NCBI GenBank assembly: GCA_016715905.1
Contig: JADJXI010000020.1
Coordinates: 372,001-436,000, forward strand
DNA: 64,000 nt
Direction of reading: 5' to 3'
Source: Sphingobacteriaceae bacterium
Lineage (GTDB): Bacteria > Bacteroidota > Bacteroidia > B-17B0 > Aurantibacillaceae
The notes below the pieces were generated by a model. It ran no database searches, was not told the DNA's origin, and worked only from the letters and a program-made list of their open reading frames with translations. Position numbers and translations under genes: made by a program. Shown here in pieces: positions 8,772 to 15,676 of the stretch; position 1 is the stretch's first letter; every line of letters begins with the position of its first letter.

Positions 8772-9572
8772 TTATTTTTCTCTGAACTTTAACTCACTGA
8801 ATTTACTTTTACCAACAAATTGGGATAACTCAAAGCGAGTTACGATCAGGTTTTGCTTTTGTTCCCGGCTTACACGATATTTAAATTGTTCTCTGGAAGT
8901 TTTGAGGCAGGTGTTCCTGAGCTGATCTCGTAATTTTTTTATTTCATCCATATATGGATAACTTGGATCTAAGAATTGATAATAATCCGATTTTATAACA
9001 TCTGTAAAGGCATTACAAACTTCTTTCAGATCATCCAACTCAATACGCTTAATTTCCGTAAACGTGAGTAAAACATCAATTAAACAGCGATACCTTTCAC
9101 TTACCCATAAACCCGAATCATCATTTGAATCAAAAAATCTGCTTAAATCGGGCCAGGCATCTCTTTGGGCATGTTTTCGATTTAGTTCTATCATATATCT
9201 TGACTGGTAATCTATATATTTACTCTTAATATCCTCAGATTTATTCTCTATTGGCGCTTGCGAAGAAGCTTCTTGCATATCTGTCCTGACTGATAATTCT
9301 ATTTCTGTTTTGACAGGTAGTTCTTTTTTCGTCACTTCTTGTGGCTTTGACGGATGTGGAATTTTACCGAGATTTTGTTCCGGTAGTTTTTGATGTATTT
9401 CGGGCGTTTTTTCATCCGAAAGGATCACCTTTTCCAAAGACACATCTTTTAATGTTTCTTTAGTGCTTTTTCTTAATACATAGGCAAATTGCCTGCATGA
9501 ATGAGAGCAGTATAATGAATCCGTCCTTTTCGGAACAAATGGTTTATTACAATATGAACACAGATATTCCAT
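8772..9572 (-). CDS. Zinc-finger-containing protein of mobile elements, unknown function
   Basis: 266 residues. The N-terminus has CSYCNKPF...YCSHSCRQFAY, a treble-clef-like CxxC...CxxxC finger (residues 5-28). A Lys/Glu/Pro-rich linker (about 35-110) and a helical C-terminal region (about 120-260) follow. The arrangement suggests DNA or RNA binding, but I cannot name a function. Its ATG overlaps the stop of the upstream gene by one base (TAATG), indicating coupled translation. Confidence 0.7.
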   Translation of the reverse strand: MEYLCSYCNKPFVPKRTDSLYCSHSCRQFAYVLRKSTKETLKDVSLEKVILSDEKTPEIHQKLPEQNLGKIPHPSKPQEVTKKELPVKTEIELSVRTDMQEASSQAPIENKSEDIKSKYIDYQSRYMIELNRKHAQRDAWPDLSRFFDSNDDSGLWVSERYRCLIDVLLTFTEIKRIELDDLKEVCNAFTDVIKSDYYQFLDPSYPYMDEIKKLRDQLRNTCLKTSREQFKYRVSREQKQNLIVTRFELSQFVGKSKFSELKFREK

Positions 9573-9835
9573 TAGATATCCCTCCAGTTTAAAGTTTCAT
9601 TTTCTGAAAATCGAAATTCATGGTAAGCATGAAGTAAATCCTGAATATTTTGAAGCACTTTTAATTGTCTCGGCCTGCTCTGATCAATGCCTATTGCAAA
9701 AACAGCCATAGCCCGATTCTCAAGTACTTCAGTTATTTCATAGTTTAATTCTTCTTTTAATAGAATTGCTAAAATATCAAGGATCATATCCTGCGGTATT
9801 TTAATCATCTCATCTGTGATTCCTTCGCTTTTCAT
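9572..9835 (-). CDS. Small protein of unknown function
   Basis: 87 residues from the ATG at 9835; a TTG two codons earlier (9841) is the alternative. The protein is predicted alpha/beta, with QDMILDILAILLKEELNYEI and a hydrophobic centre (MAVFAIGI). No family is recognised. It sits between the 121-residue coiled-coil gene and the zinc-finger gene, and its stop overlaps the start of the latter by one base. Confidence 0.6.
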   Translation of the reverse strand: MKSEGITDEMIKIPQDMILDILAILLKEELNYEITEVLENRAMAVFAIGIDQSRPRQLKVLQNIQDLLHAYHEFRFSENETLNWRDI

Positions 9836-9847
9836 ATTCAATAATAT

Positions 9848-10213
9848 TTAATTTAAATACTTTCGTTTTCTTTCAGTTAGTGATCTGTCTTTTCGCCTTA
9901 CTTGAAAATAATCATCTTCCTTACCGGGCATTTCTTCTTCGATCTCTTTTACCTTGAACTTTTTGTTAAGACCTGTAATCAGTTCATCCAATCTCTCTTC
10001 TGTATTTTCGATTTTTTCCTTCAACGCACCATTTTCCTTTGTCAAAGTCTCGATCTTCTCCTGCATTGGTTTAATAGATATCAGGTAGTTAAATAAAGCT
10101 GCTCCACCCGCTGAGAGCAAATGCTTAATTACTTCACCTATACCGGGACTGCTTAATAAACCATTAAGATCAAATCCTGTGGCGGGTGCCGTGTTAGTTT
10201 TGTTTGTTTCCAT
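9848..10213 (-). CDS. Small coiled-coil protein, unknown
   Basis: 121 residues. The N-terminal part is Gly/Ala/Leu-rich and mildly hydrophobic (GLLSSPGIGEVIKHLLSAGG, residues 18-37). Residues about 50-90 form a heptad-like charged helix (MQEKIETLTKENGALKEKIE). The C-terminal tail is basic (RRKDRSLTERKRKYLN). It could be a scaffold or a membrane-associated accessory protein of the element. Its start overlaps the end of the preceding gene by 20 bases. Confidence 0.6.
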   Translation of the reverse strand: METNKTNTAPATGFDLNGLLSSPGIGEVIKHLLSAGGAALFNYLISIKPMQEKIETLTKENGALKEKIENTEERLDELITGLNKKFKVKEIEEEMPGKEDDYFQVRRKDRSLTERKRKYLN

Positions 10214-10508
10214 GTTTCTTTTTTAATTGTGCTAATTCCATTGAAGTCTTTGCCTTAGCGATTTCATTTAAAATCATTAACGTGCCTATTTGAAGAAGTG
10301 CGGTGCAGGATTTTTCGTCTTCTTCCATTTCAGAAATTAATTCTTGTAAATACCCGTCCTGATCTGACAGATAATTTAATCTCATTAATAGCCGTCCTGC
10401 CTGATCTATTCCCTCATATTGACAGCTAATGTTGTGTTCATTCAGGCATTTTAATGTGTGCGATGCTACACATTGAGGGATACCGATAATTGATGTTTTC
10501 TTTTCCAT
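10194..10508 (-). CDS. Small protein, unknown, first gene of the leftward train
   Basis: 104 residues, starting at the ATG complementary to 10506-10508. It has an alpha/beta-like sequence with IIGIPQCVASHTLKCLNEHN and a Lys-rich tail. No family is recognised. It is probably the first gene of the leftward transcript (10508 to about 8443), with its promoter in the 10509-10975 gap. Confidence 0.6.
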   Translation of the reverse strand: MEKKTSIIGIPQCVASHTLKCLNEHNISCQYEGIDQAGRLLMRLNYLSDQDGYLQELISEMEEDEKSCTALLQIGTLMILNEIAKAKTSMELAQLKKKHGNKQN

Positions 10509-10975
10509 GTTTTTTGTTTTAAGTTTTCGTTTTTAGTCTTGACTTCTATTTGTCCAGACAAAGTTCTGATATGGTTATTTGTCGTTGTCCGGATTCTAAA
10601 CTTTCTTTCATTTTTTTTAATTTGTTTACGTTTTTTTTCTTTTTTATCTGTTTTCTTTCCGGTACAAAGTTGAGAAGACGTCCTGACACGCTTTCCGAAA
10701 AGAGCGCTTAAGTGCCGATAATAGCATACAATAGCACTAAAAGGCGTGAAACTGCACGGAAAGGCAATTATTGATCGGTATTGACGGATATTGCAAAAAA
10801 ATAAACCCAAAACTCTGATAGAGAGAATAGAAGGCGGCCAGATTTGGGTGAGTCTAAATTAAAACTAACATCTGGGACGAGAAATATTTCTGTTCGGTCA
10901 CCTTTTGATAACGTTTATTAAATTCGTTGTTGTACGGTGAAGCCACATTTATGCGCGGCCTCAGGAATGTAGGCA
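10509..10975. other. 467-bp gap without a gene; short phased direct repeats
   Basis: The only open frame here (complement 10466-10810) is low-complexity and lacks family likeness, so I do not call it. The gap holds the likely promoter of the leftward genes: CAACTTTG-like sequences on the minus strand near 10662-10671 and 10558-10567, close to but not matching the TAnnTTTG consensus. It also holds two pairs of short repeats at exactly 10-bp spacing: AATAGCA at 10720 and 10730, and ATTGA(T)CGG-type units at 10770 and 10780 with a further ATTG at 10790. These could be protein binding sites, for example for the recombinase or a regulator. Confidence 0.45.
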
Positions 10976-11365
10976 TTAAAGAATTTTGAAAGCCTCGACA
11001 GTAATTCGGCAATTATGAGTAATTCGGTTGACTAAAAAACCAATTTTATCAACGTAAAGAGGATTATGCTTCCAGAAATCAGATTCCTCCACTCTAATAA
11101 CAACTGGGTTTTCATGTCGAAGCATTAAATCAAACGGCTGAATTTGGCTGGATGTTAATTGTTGAAAATAATATATCATAAGACCATCGGGCCTCTGTGC
11201 AGGGTTTTCAAATCTAACTCGCAATTCAATATTGCGCAGTCTCGTATCATCAATATAAAAGCTTGTATTATCAATTACATAGTTTTTCCTCTCTACATCA
11301 GTAGTAAGATTGTTAATCGCGGTTGCGTTTAATTCAATAATTTGAGGCGAGGCTATTCTAATCAT
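10976..11365 (-). CDS. Protein of unknown function, divergent from the channel gene
   Basis: 129 residues, start ATG complementary to 11363-11365. The sequence looks beta-rich (NYVIDNTSFYIDDTRLRNIE, FLVNRITHNCRITVEAFKIL) with no signal peptide. No family is recognised. The start codons of this gene and the channel gene at 11392 are only about 26 bp apart, so they share a very short promoter region, which suggests a functional pair. Confidence 0.55.
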   Translation of the reverse strand: MIRIASPQIIELNATAINNLTTDVERKNYVIDNTSFYIDDTRLRNIELRVRFENPAQRPDGLMIYYFQQLTSSQIQPFDLMLRHENPVVIRVEESDFWKHNPLYVDKIGFLVNRITHNCRITVEAFKIL

Positions 11366-11374
11366 TCGATTTAG

Positions 11375-11382
11375 TATCTTTG
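11375..11382 (+). promoter_or_regulatory. Candidate -7 box (TATCTTTG) of the channel gene
   Basis: A perfect TAnnTTTG octamer ends 9 bp before the ATG at 11392. If it is used, the transcript would start at or just before the start codon, giving an almost leaderless mRNA. It also makes the upstream TTG at 11380 unlikely as the start. Confidence 0.5.
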
Positions 11383-11391
11383 ATAAAGATA

Positions 11392-12612
11392 ATGAAAAAA
11401 GAACCGGTAGGCCAATCCCGTCAGGAATTTAATCGTGTGCATCGGCTGCTTACTATTAGTGGCTATGATGGAAAGCAGAACATTGTTAGTTATTGGCAAA
11501 GTAAGGAAGATGCAATCAATAATACTGCATATGGTATTGGGGGTTCGGGTCCCTTCGGGATTCAAATAAAGTGGCAATCAGAAGTGGGCAAAGTAATTCA
11601 AAAATCTGTTTGGGATTATCTTAAAGCAAAAGATAAAGAAGGCTTATTGTCTTATGAAAAAGTTATTGAAGTGGATTTTTCTGATTGGAAATATACATTC
11701 GATGGTACAACTATAACCATCAAAGAATACAGAAAAATAAAAATCAAAGCCAAAAACGGAATCACAAATGAATTGTTAGATTTTTCCGGTATTGATTTGT
11801 CTGGTATTAGTGTAAGTAATTGCATGATTAAAAACTGTACATTTGAATCTGCATTTTTTGATAAGTCAAGATTTGACGGAGTTAGTTTTAAAGATTGTAG
11901 TTTAGATAAAGCCTCTTTTTATAAAGCACGCCTTTCTTCTGTGGATTTTGAAGGACAAACCTCTATTCGTAGTACTTATTTTGATGCCGCTTGGTTTGAA
12001 AATATTGGGTATCTAAATAACGAAACGGTTGCCGTTCCATTCATATATACAGAAATTAAATATGGTTGGTTATTAAAACAATTATTTAAAAAAGCGTTTT
12101 GCAAAGATGATCCAAAAGAGGATATTTTAGTGGGTCAGGAACACACAACCTTCATTTCAAATAATGCAGAGCAAATGACTTTACCCCATTTGAAAGAATT
12201 GAAAGAATACATAAATTGGTTTCAATCTTTAATTGGCAAACTTTACAATTATAAAAATTTGGTAGGAAAAAGAAGGTTTGGGTTTTTCTGGGCCGCTATC
12301 TCAACCAAATATTGGTCTTCGTTTGCAATTCTTGGTCTTGTTGCGTTTATAGTCGATCTTCTTTTTTCATTGGGTTACTTTTTCACCTCCGAATCATTCA
12401 GCGCTCTTAACGCAGAAGGTGCGACTTGGTGGCAGACAATGATAAAATCCTTTTATTATAGCACCGTTACATTTATGACACTCGGATATGGTGATGTTTA
12501 TCCGACACATTGGTGCGGACAACTTGCAGTTATTATTGAAGTTACGTTAGGGTATACAGTTTTAGGCTTGTTTGTTTACCTCGTTAGCCGGAAAGTTGAT
12601 AAGATGTATTGA
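11392..12612 (+). CDS. Pentapeptide-repeat protein fused to a two-TM potassium-channel domain
   Basis: 406 residues from the ATG at 11392. The N-terminal 85 or so residues are a soluble, unrecognised region. Residues about 115-190 show pentapeptide repeats (A(D/N)LxX-like: FSGIDLSGISVSNC, FDGVSFKDCSLDKASFYKAR). The C-terminal third has two membrane helices (about 315-340 and 380-400) flanking a pore helix and the filter TLGYGD (about residue 362), as in K+ channels of the Ion_trans_2 type. Such fusions occur in bacteria and their gating signal is unknown. The gene converges with the PIN-like gene. Confidence 0.85.
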   Translation: MKKEPVGQSRQEFNRVHRLLTISGYDGKQNIVSYWQSKEDAINNTAYGIGGSGPFGIQIKWQSEVGKVIQKSVWDYLKAKDKEGLLSYEKVIEVDFSDWKYTFDGTTITIKEYRKIKIKAKNGITNELLDFSGIDLSGISVSNCMIKNCTFESAFFDKSRFDGVSFKDCSLDKASFYKARLSSVDFEGQTSIRSTYFDAAWFENIGYLNNETVAVPFIYTEIKYGWLLKQLFKKAFCKDDPKEDILVGQEHTTFISNNAEQMTLPHLKELKEYINWFQSLIGKLYNYKNLVGKRRFGFFWAAISTKYWSSFAILGLVAFIVDLLFSLGYFFTSESFSALNAEGATWWQTMIKSFYYSTVTFMTLGYGDVYPTHWCGQLAVIIEVTLGYTVLGLFVYLVSRKVDKMY

Positions 12613-12632
12613 ATGTGCTTAGATTATTTAAT

Positions 12633-13601
12633 TTATTTTATTGTCTTTAAATAATCAAGGTATTGACTAATAGTTAAAACCTTATTTTCATAACCAATAT
12701 CATGTAGCATTTCGATTATATCACCATCTGATGTAACAAGGATTACTTCTCTGTCATCTAATGTATGGTTTGATAGCAAAAAAGAAACCTGATAATCCCA
12801 TTGCCAATTCCAACGTTTTTCCTTTGATGTCTTTGATTGCATATCAATATTATCTGATACTATTTTGGAACAAATCCATTTATAAAATCCAACAGATAAA
12901 GGGAATTCTAAATGTAGAGAAAGTCCCCTTTTTATACCTTCATCTTTTGGTAATTGAATTTGCAACGCCCCTGCCACTGCGTAAATAATAGCTAATGCAA
13001 CAAACGGTTCAAAGGGTCCGTTTTCAATGTAATCCAATAATTTTATCCTTAGTTGTTTCTTATCAATTTTCGGATGCTTTCTTAAAATTTCCTGTCTTGC
13101 GCCTTCAATTAAATCTACAATATCAGTCGAAAATTTTGCCTCCTCAGCTTCAATATAATTTTTTATGTGTTCAAAAGTGGAAGTTTTTTTATGGTATTCA
13201 ATCGCTTTTTTGAAATCATCTTTGAAATCATTAATTACGCCACCCATATTTTTAGCCCTATCTTCAATTTCGGCTGGCACTGTACCAAAAAAAGATCGGG
13301 TTAAATGAAGGTACGGTTGCGGTATTACCCTTGGTGACTTTTGGCTATCAGAAAAACAATGATTCGACATAGCTATTACACCATTCAAACAATCTTTGTA
13401 ATTAAATCCGCTTTCTCCCTCAACAAGGTTTGCAAGCATTTCCATTCCAACAACTAAAATGCCGTATGCTTGAATATCCTTTTTCGTCTCTGCTTCTCTA
13501 AGTTGCTTTATATTCTCTAAAACCTCTGGTGTTGATTTACCAGTAACAAATTGCCTATACGAGTTTGTATCAAAAACTACGGCGAATTTTCTGTCAGCCA
13601 T
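12633..13601 (-). CDS. PIN-like domain protein (putative ribonuclease)
   Basis: 322 residues. It opens with FAVVFDTNSYRQFV, the first acidic motif of PIN-type nucleases. Near the C-terminus, DREVILVTSDGDIIEMLHDI gives the distal acidic residues followed by the typical last strand. The middle is helical and longer than in ordinary VapC toxins (about 130 residues), so it is not a classical toxin and no antitoxin gene is adjacent. It lies 17 bp after the response regulator stop on the same strand, so the two probably form an operon. RNase activity is inferred from the fold. Confidence 0.7.
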   Translation of the reverse strand: MADRKFAVVFDTNSYRQFVTGKSTPEVLENIKQLREAETKKDIQAYGILVVGMEMLANLVEGESGFNYKDCLNGVIAMSNHCFSDSQKSPRVIPQPYLHLTRSFFGTVPAEIEDRAKNMGGVINDFKDDFKKAIEYHKKTSTFEHIKNYIEAEEAKFSTDIVDLIEGARQEILRKHPKIDKKQLRIKLLDYIENGPFEPFVALAIIYAVAGALQIQLPKDEGIKRGLSLHLEFPLSVGFYKWICSKIVSDNIDMQSKTSKEKRWNWQWDYQVSFLLSNHTLDDREVILVTSDGDIIEMLHDIGYENKVLTISQYLDYLKTIK

Positions 13602-13618
13602 TATTTACTTTTATTAAT

Positions 13619-14269
13619 TCAATATTCTCCACCAATGTAGTTTAATCCCAACCGAGTTGCAACGATTCCAAATTCGGACCGGTTCTTCGCTTTTATTTTT
13701 TTGTAAATTGATTTGGCGTGATTCTCAACAGTGTTCGACGAAATAAATAATTCCTTACCAATCTCTTCGTAAGATTTCGATTGATATAATAAACCCATGA
13801 TCCCTATTTCTCTTGGGCTCAATATTAATCTGTAATAATGCCCATCTTTATACGCTGGAGATTTAAGCAAACAAGGAATATTATCCTTGTATGTTCCATA
13901 TTCACTTACACGCCGTATTGCAGTAACGAGAGTCTCAACATCGCAATTGGATTTTGAAACAAATCCTCTTGCTCCCCTATTAAAAATATCTTTAATTAAT
14001 TCCTCATCATGATATTTTGACAAGATAACAACTTTTAATAATGGATATTCTGCTCGTAATCGGTTTAGAGTTTTGCTACCATTCAGTTTAGGCATTTCCA
14101 AATCTAATAAAATTACATCCGGCTTTCTTAACTTAATAAGGGGAAAAAGTTCCTCACCGTTTTCAGCTTCCCCAATAATTTTGATTTCCGTATTTCTTAG
14201 TAAAGATGCAAGTCCTGCACGAATTATTTTCTCGTCATCAACAATTATAATATTTATTGTTTTGATCAT
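13619..14269 (-). CDS. NarL/LuxR-type response regulator (orphan)
   Basis: 216 residues. The receiver domain has the acidic pair D11/D12 (IIIVDDEK), the phospho-acceptor D56 in VILLDLEMPKLNG and a lysine in GFVSKSN. The C-terminal LuxR-type helix-turn-helix is LSPREIGIMGLLYQSKSYEE onward, with ISSNTVENHAKSIYKKIKAK. No sensor kinase gene is in the window. It is divergent from the lanthipeptide precursor gene, and the gap between them carries a phased set of four 16-bp sites (14343-14459), making it the natural candidate to bind them. Confidence 0.92.
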   Translation of the reverse strand: MIKTINIIIVDDEKIIRAGLASLLRNTEIKIIGEAENGEELFPLIKLRKPDVILLDLEMPKLNGSKTLNRLRAEYPLLKVVILSKYHDEELIKDIFNRGARGFVSKSNCDVETLVTAIRRVSEYGTYKDNIPCLLKSPAYKDGHYYRLILSPREIGIMGLLYQSKSYEEIGKELFISSNTVENHAKSIYKKIKAKNRSEFGIVATRLGLNYIGGEY

Positions 14270-14342
14270 TTTTGGATTCCAAATCTAAATTATTGATTTT
14301 CTTTCATTTAATAGTAAATAAACCCTTCATTTAACGTTAAAT

Positions 14343-14459
14343 TAGTGGAAACCCCCTATAAGTTCATGCTTCTTTATAGTGGAAACCCACTATCAAACAG
14401 TTTTTCAATTAGTGGGTTTCCACTACAAATTTGATTTGAAATTTGACGGTTTTCCACTA
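14343..14459. promoter_or_regulatory. Array of four 16-bp operator-like sites with 33-34 bp phasing
   Basis: Site 1 is TAGTGGAAACCCCCTA (14343-14358). Site 2 is TAGTGGAAACCCACTA (14377-14392), an interrupted palindrome. Site 3 is TAGTGGGTTTCCACTA (14410-14425), the exact reverse complement of site 2. Site 4 is TGACGGTTTTCCACTA (14444-14459), a degenerate copy of site 3 with four differences. Centre-to-centre distances are 34, 33 and 34 bp, about three DNA turns, so all would face one side of the helix. Sites 1-2 and 3-4 point in opposite directions, symmetric about 14401. The array lies between a LuxR-type regulator and the precursor gene, and site 4 abuts the putative -33 TTG. Binding by the regulator is inferred. 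Confidence 0.8.
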
Positions 14460-14490
14460 TTGATACTGTGATTAATGTAACATAGTTTAG
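14460..14490 (+). promoter_or_regulatory. Candidate promoter of the lanthipeptide precursor gene
   Basis: TTG at 14460-14462 is separated by 20 bp from TAGTTTAG (14483-14490), a near match to the TAnnTTTG -7 box. Transcription would begin about 35-40 bp before the ATG at 14534. Operator site 4 ends at 14459, directly next to the -33 element, which fits activation from that site. Confidence 0.5.
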
Positions 14491-14533
14491 TAGAAATATT
14501 TCCTCAATAAATAACAATTAAAAAAAATAACGT

Positions 14534-15460
14534 ATGGCAGATTTCACATTTAATCCTTACCCTCAGATTGGGTCACAGCTAACAGCAGGAATGGATGCTG
14601 TTTCAGGAGCATTAACCCCAGCATCCACGGTGGATGAATTAGTTAATGCGGTTTACAATTACATTCAACCTATTTATTATCCTAGTTCAACCGGAGCGGT
14701 ACCAAAGCAAATTGAAATTGAAATTAAGTCAGTTTGCTACAATATGATTAACGCTTATAATAATAAATTGCTTGGAAGTACACTAAGGTATAGTGATGCC
14801 CAAATGAACATTGTATCAATGATGCTTGGTGCTACTACTCAAGACAGAACTCCAATCAACGCCATCAATCCTTGGTTGTTGGATCTTGAAGACAATATTT
14901 CTAAAGCAGGAATGAATATATCGCTCCAAACGCCTTTACTTTTAGGTATCCAATGTGGAAAAAGTATTTACGCTTATTGGGTTTCTAAAGTGGCGACCCC
15001 CGGAACATGGGCACCATTTTTTCAAACACCAGCACCTTTAAATTATGCAAATATTCCTTTTTGGTTAAAAGCATGTATGGAAGGTGCGCTCATTGGCGCT
15101 AATGCAACGCAAAAAGGATTGATTGCACCAACAACAGATATTGTAAGCGTTGATATTATTTCCGCTTTGATTGGTGCGCTAACAATTGGTGCAGGAAAAG
15201 TTATATTCAAATGGGTTCCACGAATTCAACCAGATCAACTTCCTTCTCCAAAGTTAACTTTAAACAAAGAAATGATTTCACAGCTTAATTTCGATACAGG
15301 AGGTCTAGAAGGCGAGATTGGTGGAGGAGCGGCCATGAGGCCAATTGGGTCTTCCCAAAGAACTGGTATTTGTATTTGTGGGCCGACAGTTGGTCCAGCA
15401 TTATGTCCATCTAAAGAATCAAATTGCTGTACGTGGAAGGTAGGATGTCATATGGACTAA
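14534..15460 (+). CDS. Putative lanthipeptide precursor with a large N-terminal domain
   Basis: 308 residues. Residues 1-235 form an unrecognised, largely helical and hydrophobic region without a signal peptide (for example VDIISALIGALTIGAGKVIF). Residues 239-252 (PKLTLNKEMISQLN) fit the leader pattern of Bacteroidota class I lanthipeptides (K-L-x-L-N-K-E-x-I-x-x-L-N). Gly-rich stretches at 256-257 and 263-265 could be cleavage sites. The tail from about 266 has Cys at 280, 282, 291, 298, 299 and 305 and Ser/Thr at 273, 274, 277, 285, 293, 296 and 300: donors and acceptors for several (methyl)lanthionine rings. It is followed by LanC, LanB and a radical SAM maturase, and has its own upstream operator array. 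The alternative is a structural protein that merely carries a modified tail. Confidence 0.72.
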   Translation: MADFTFNPYPQIGSQLTAGMDAVSGALTPASTVDELVNAVYNYIQPIYYPSSTGAVPKQIEIEIKSVCYNMINAYNNKLLGSTLRYSDAQMNIVSMMLGATTQDRTPINAINPWLLDLEDNISKAGMNISLQTPLLLGIQCGKSIYAYWVSKVATPGTWAPFFQTPAPLNYANIPFWLKACMEGALIGANATQKGLIAPTTDIVSVDIISALIGALTIGAGKVIFKWVPRIQPDQLPSPKLTLNKEMISQLNFDTGGLEGEIGGGAAMRPIGSSQRTGICICGPTVGPALCPSKESNCCTWKVGCHMD

Positions 15461-15476
15461 CATTTTTGACTTAGCT

Positions 15477-15590
15477 GCTCTTTATTATGAGGGTTTCAGT
15501 TAACCTTATTACCAAAGAGCGGTATCGAAAATTCAGTTTTTATCAAGTAACCGAACAAGAAGGTAATCTTCTATTCGGTTACTTTAGTTT
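15477..15590 (+). promoter_or_regulatory. Two RNA hairpins between precursor and modification genes
   Basis: The first is GCTCTTT (15477-15483) with AAAGAGC (15514-15520) around a structured loop. The second is AAGTAACCGAA (15545-15555) with TTCGGTTACTT (15574-15584); its loop folds further as AGAAG/CTTCT, giving about 16 bp. A modest T-rich stretch follows, so it could be a leaky terminator that keeps precursor mRNA in excess over the enzymes, or an mRNA-stabilising 3' structure. Confidence 0.6.
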
Positions 15591-15676
15591 ATAAGGTTTT
15601 CGTTTCTTTTGATATTCAGTTTCCTGATAAGCCATTTTAAAGTGTTACTTTTTTAAAAATTTGTGTTGGAAGAAAA

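Noticed and set aside
10466..10810. 114-residue minus-strand ORF upstream of the leftward genes
   Set aside because: Low-complexity Lys-rich middle, overlaps the start of a better gene, and lies where the promoter is expected.
12633..13601. VapC-type toxin of a toxin-antitoxin pair
   Set aside because: The protein is more than twice the usual length and the neighbouring gene is a response regulator, not an antitoxin.
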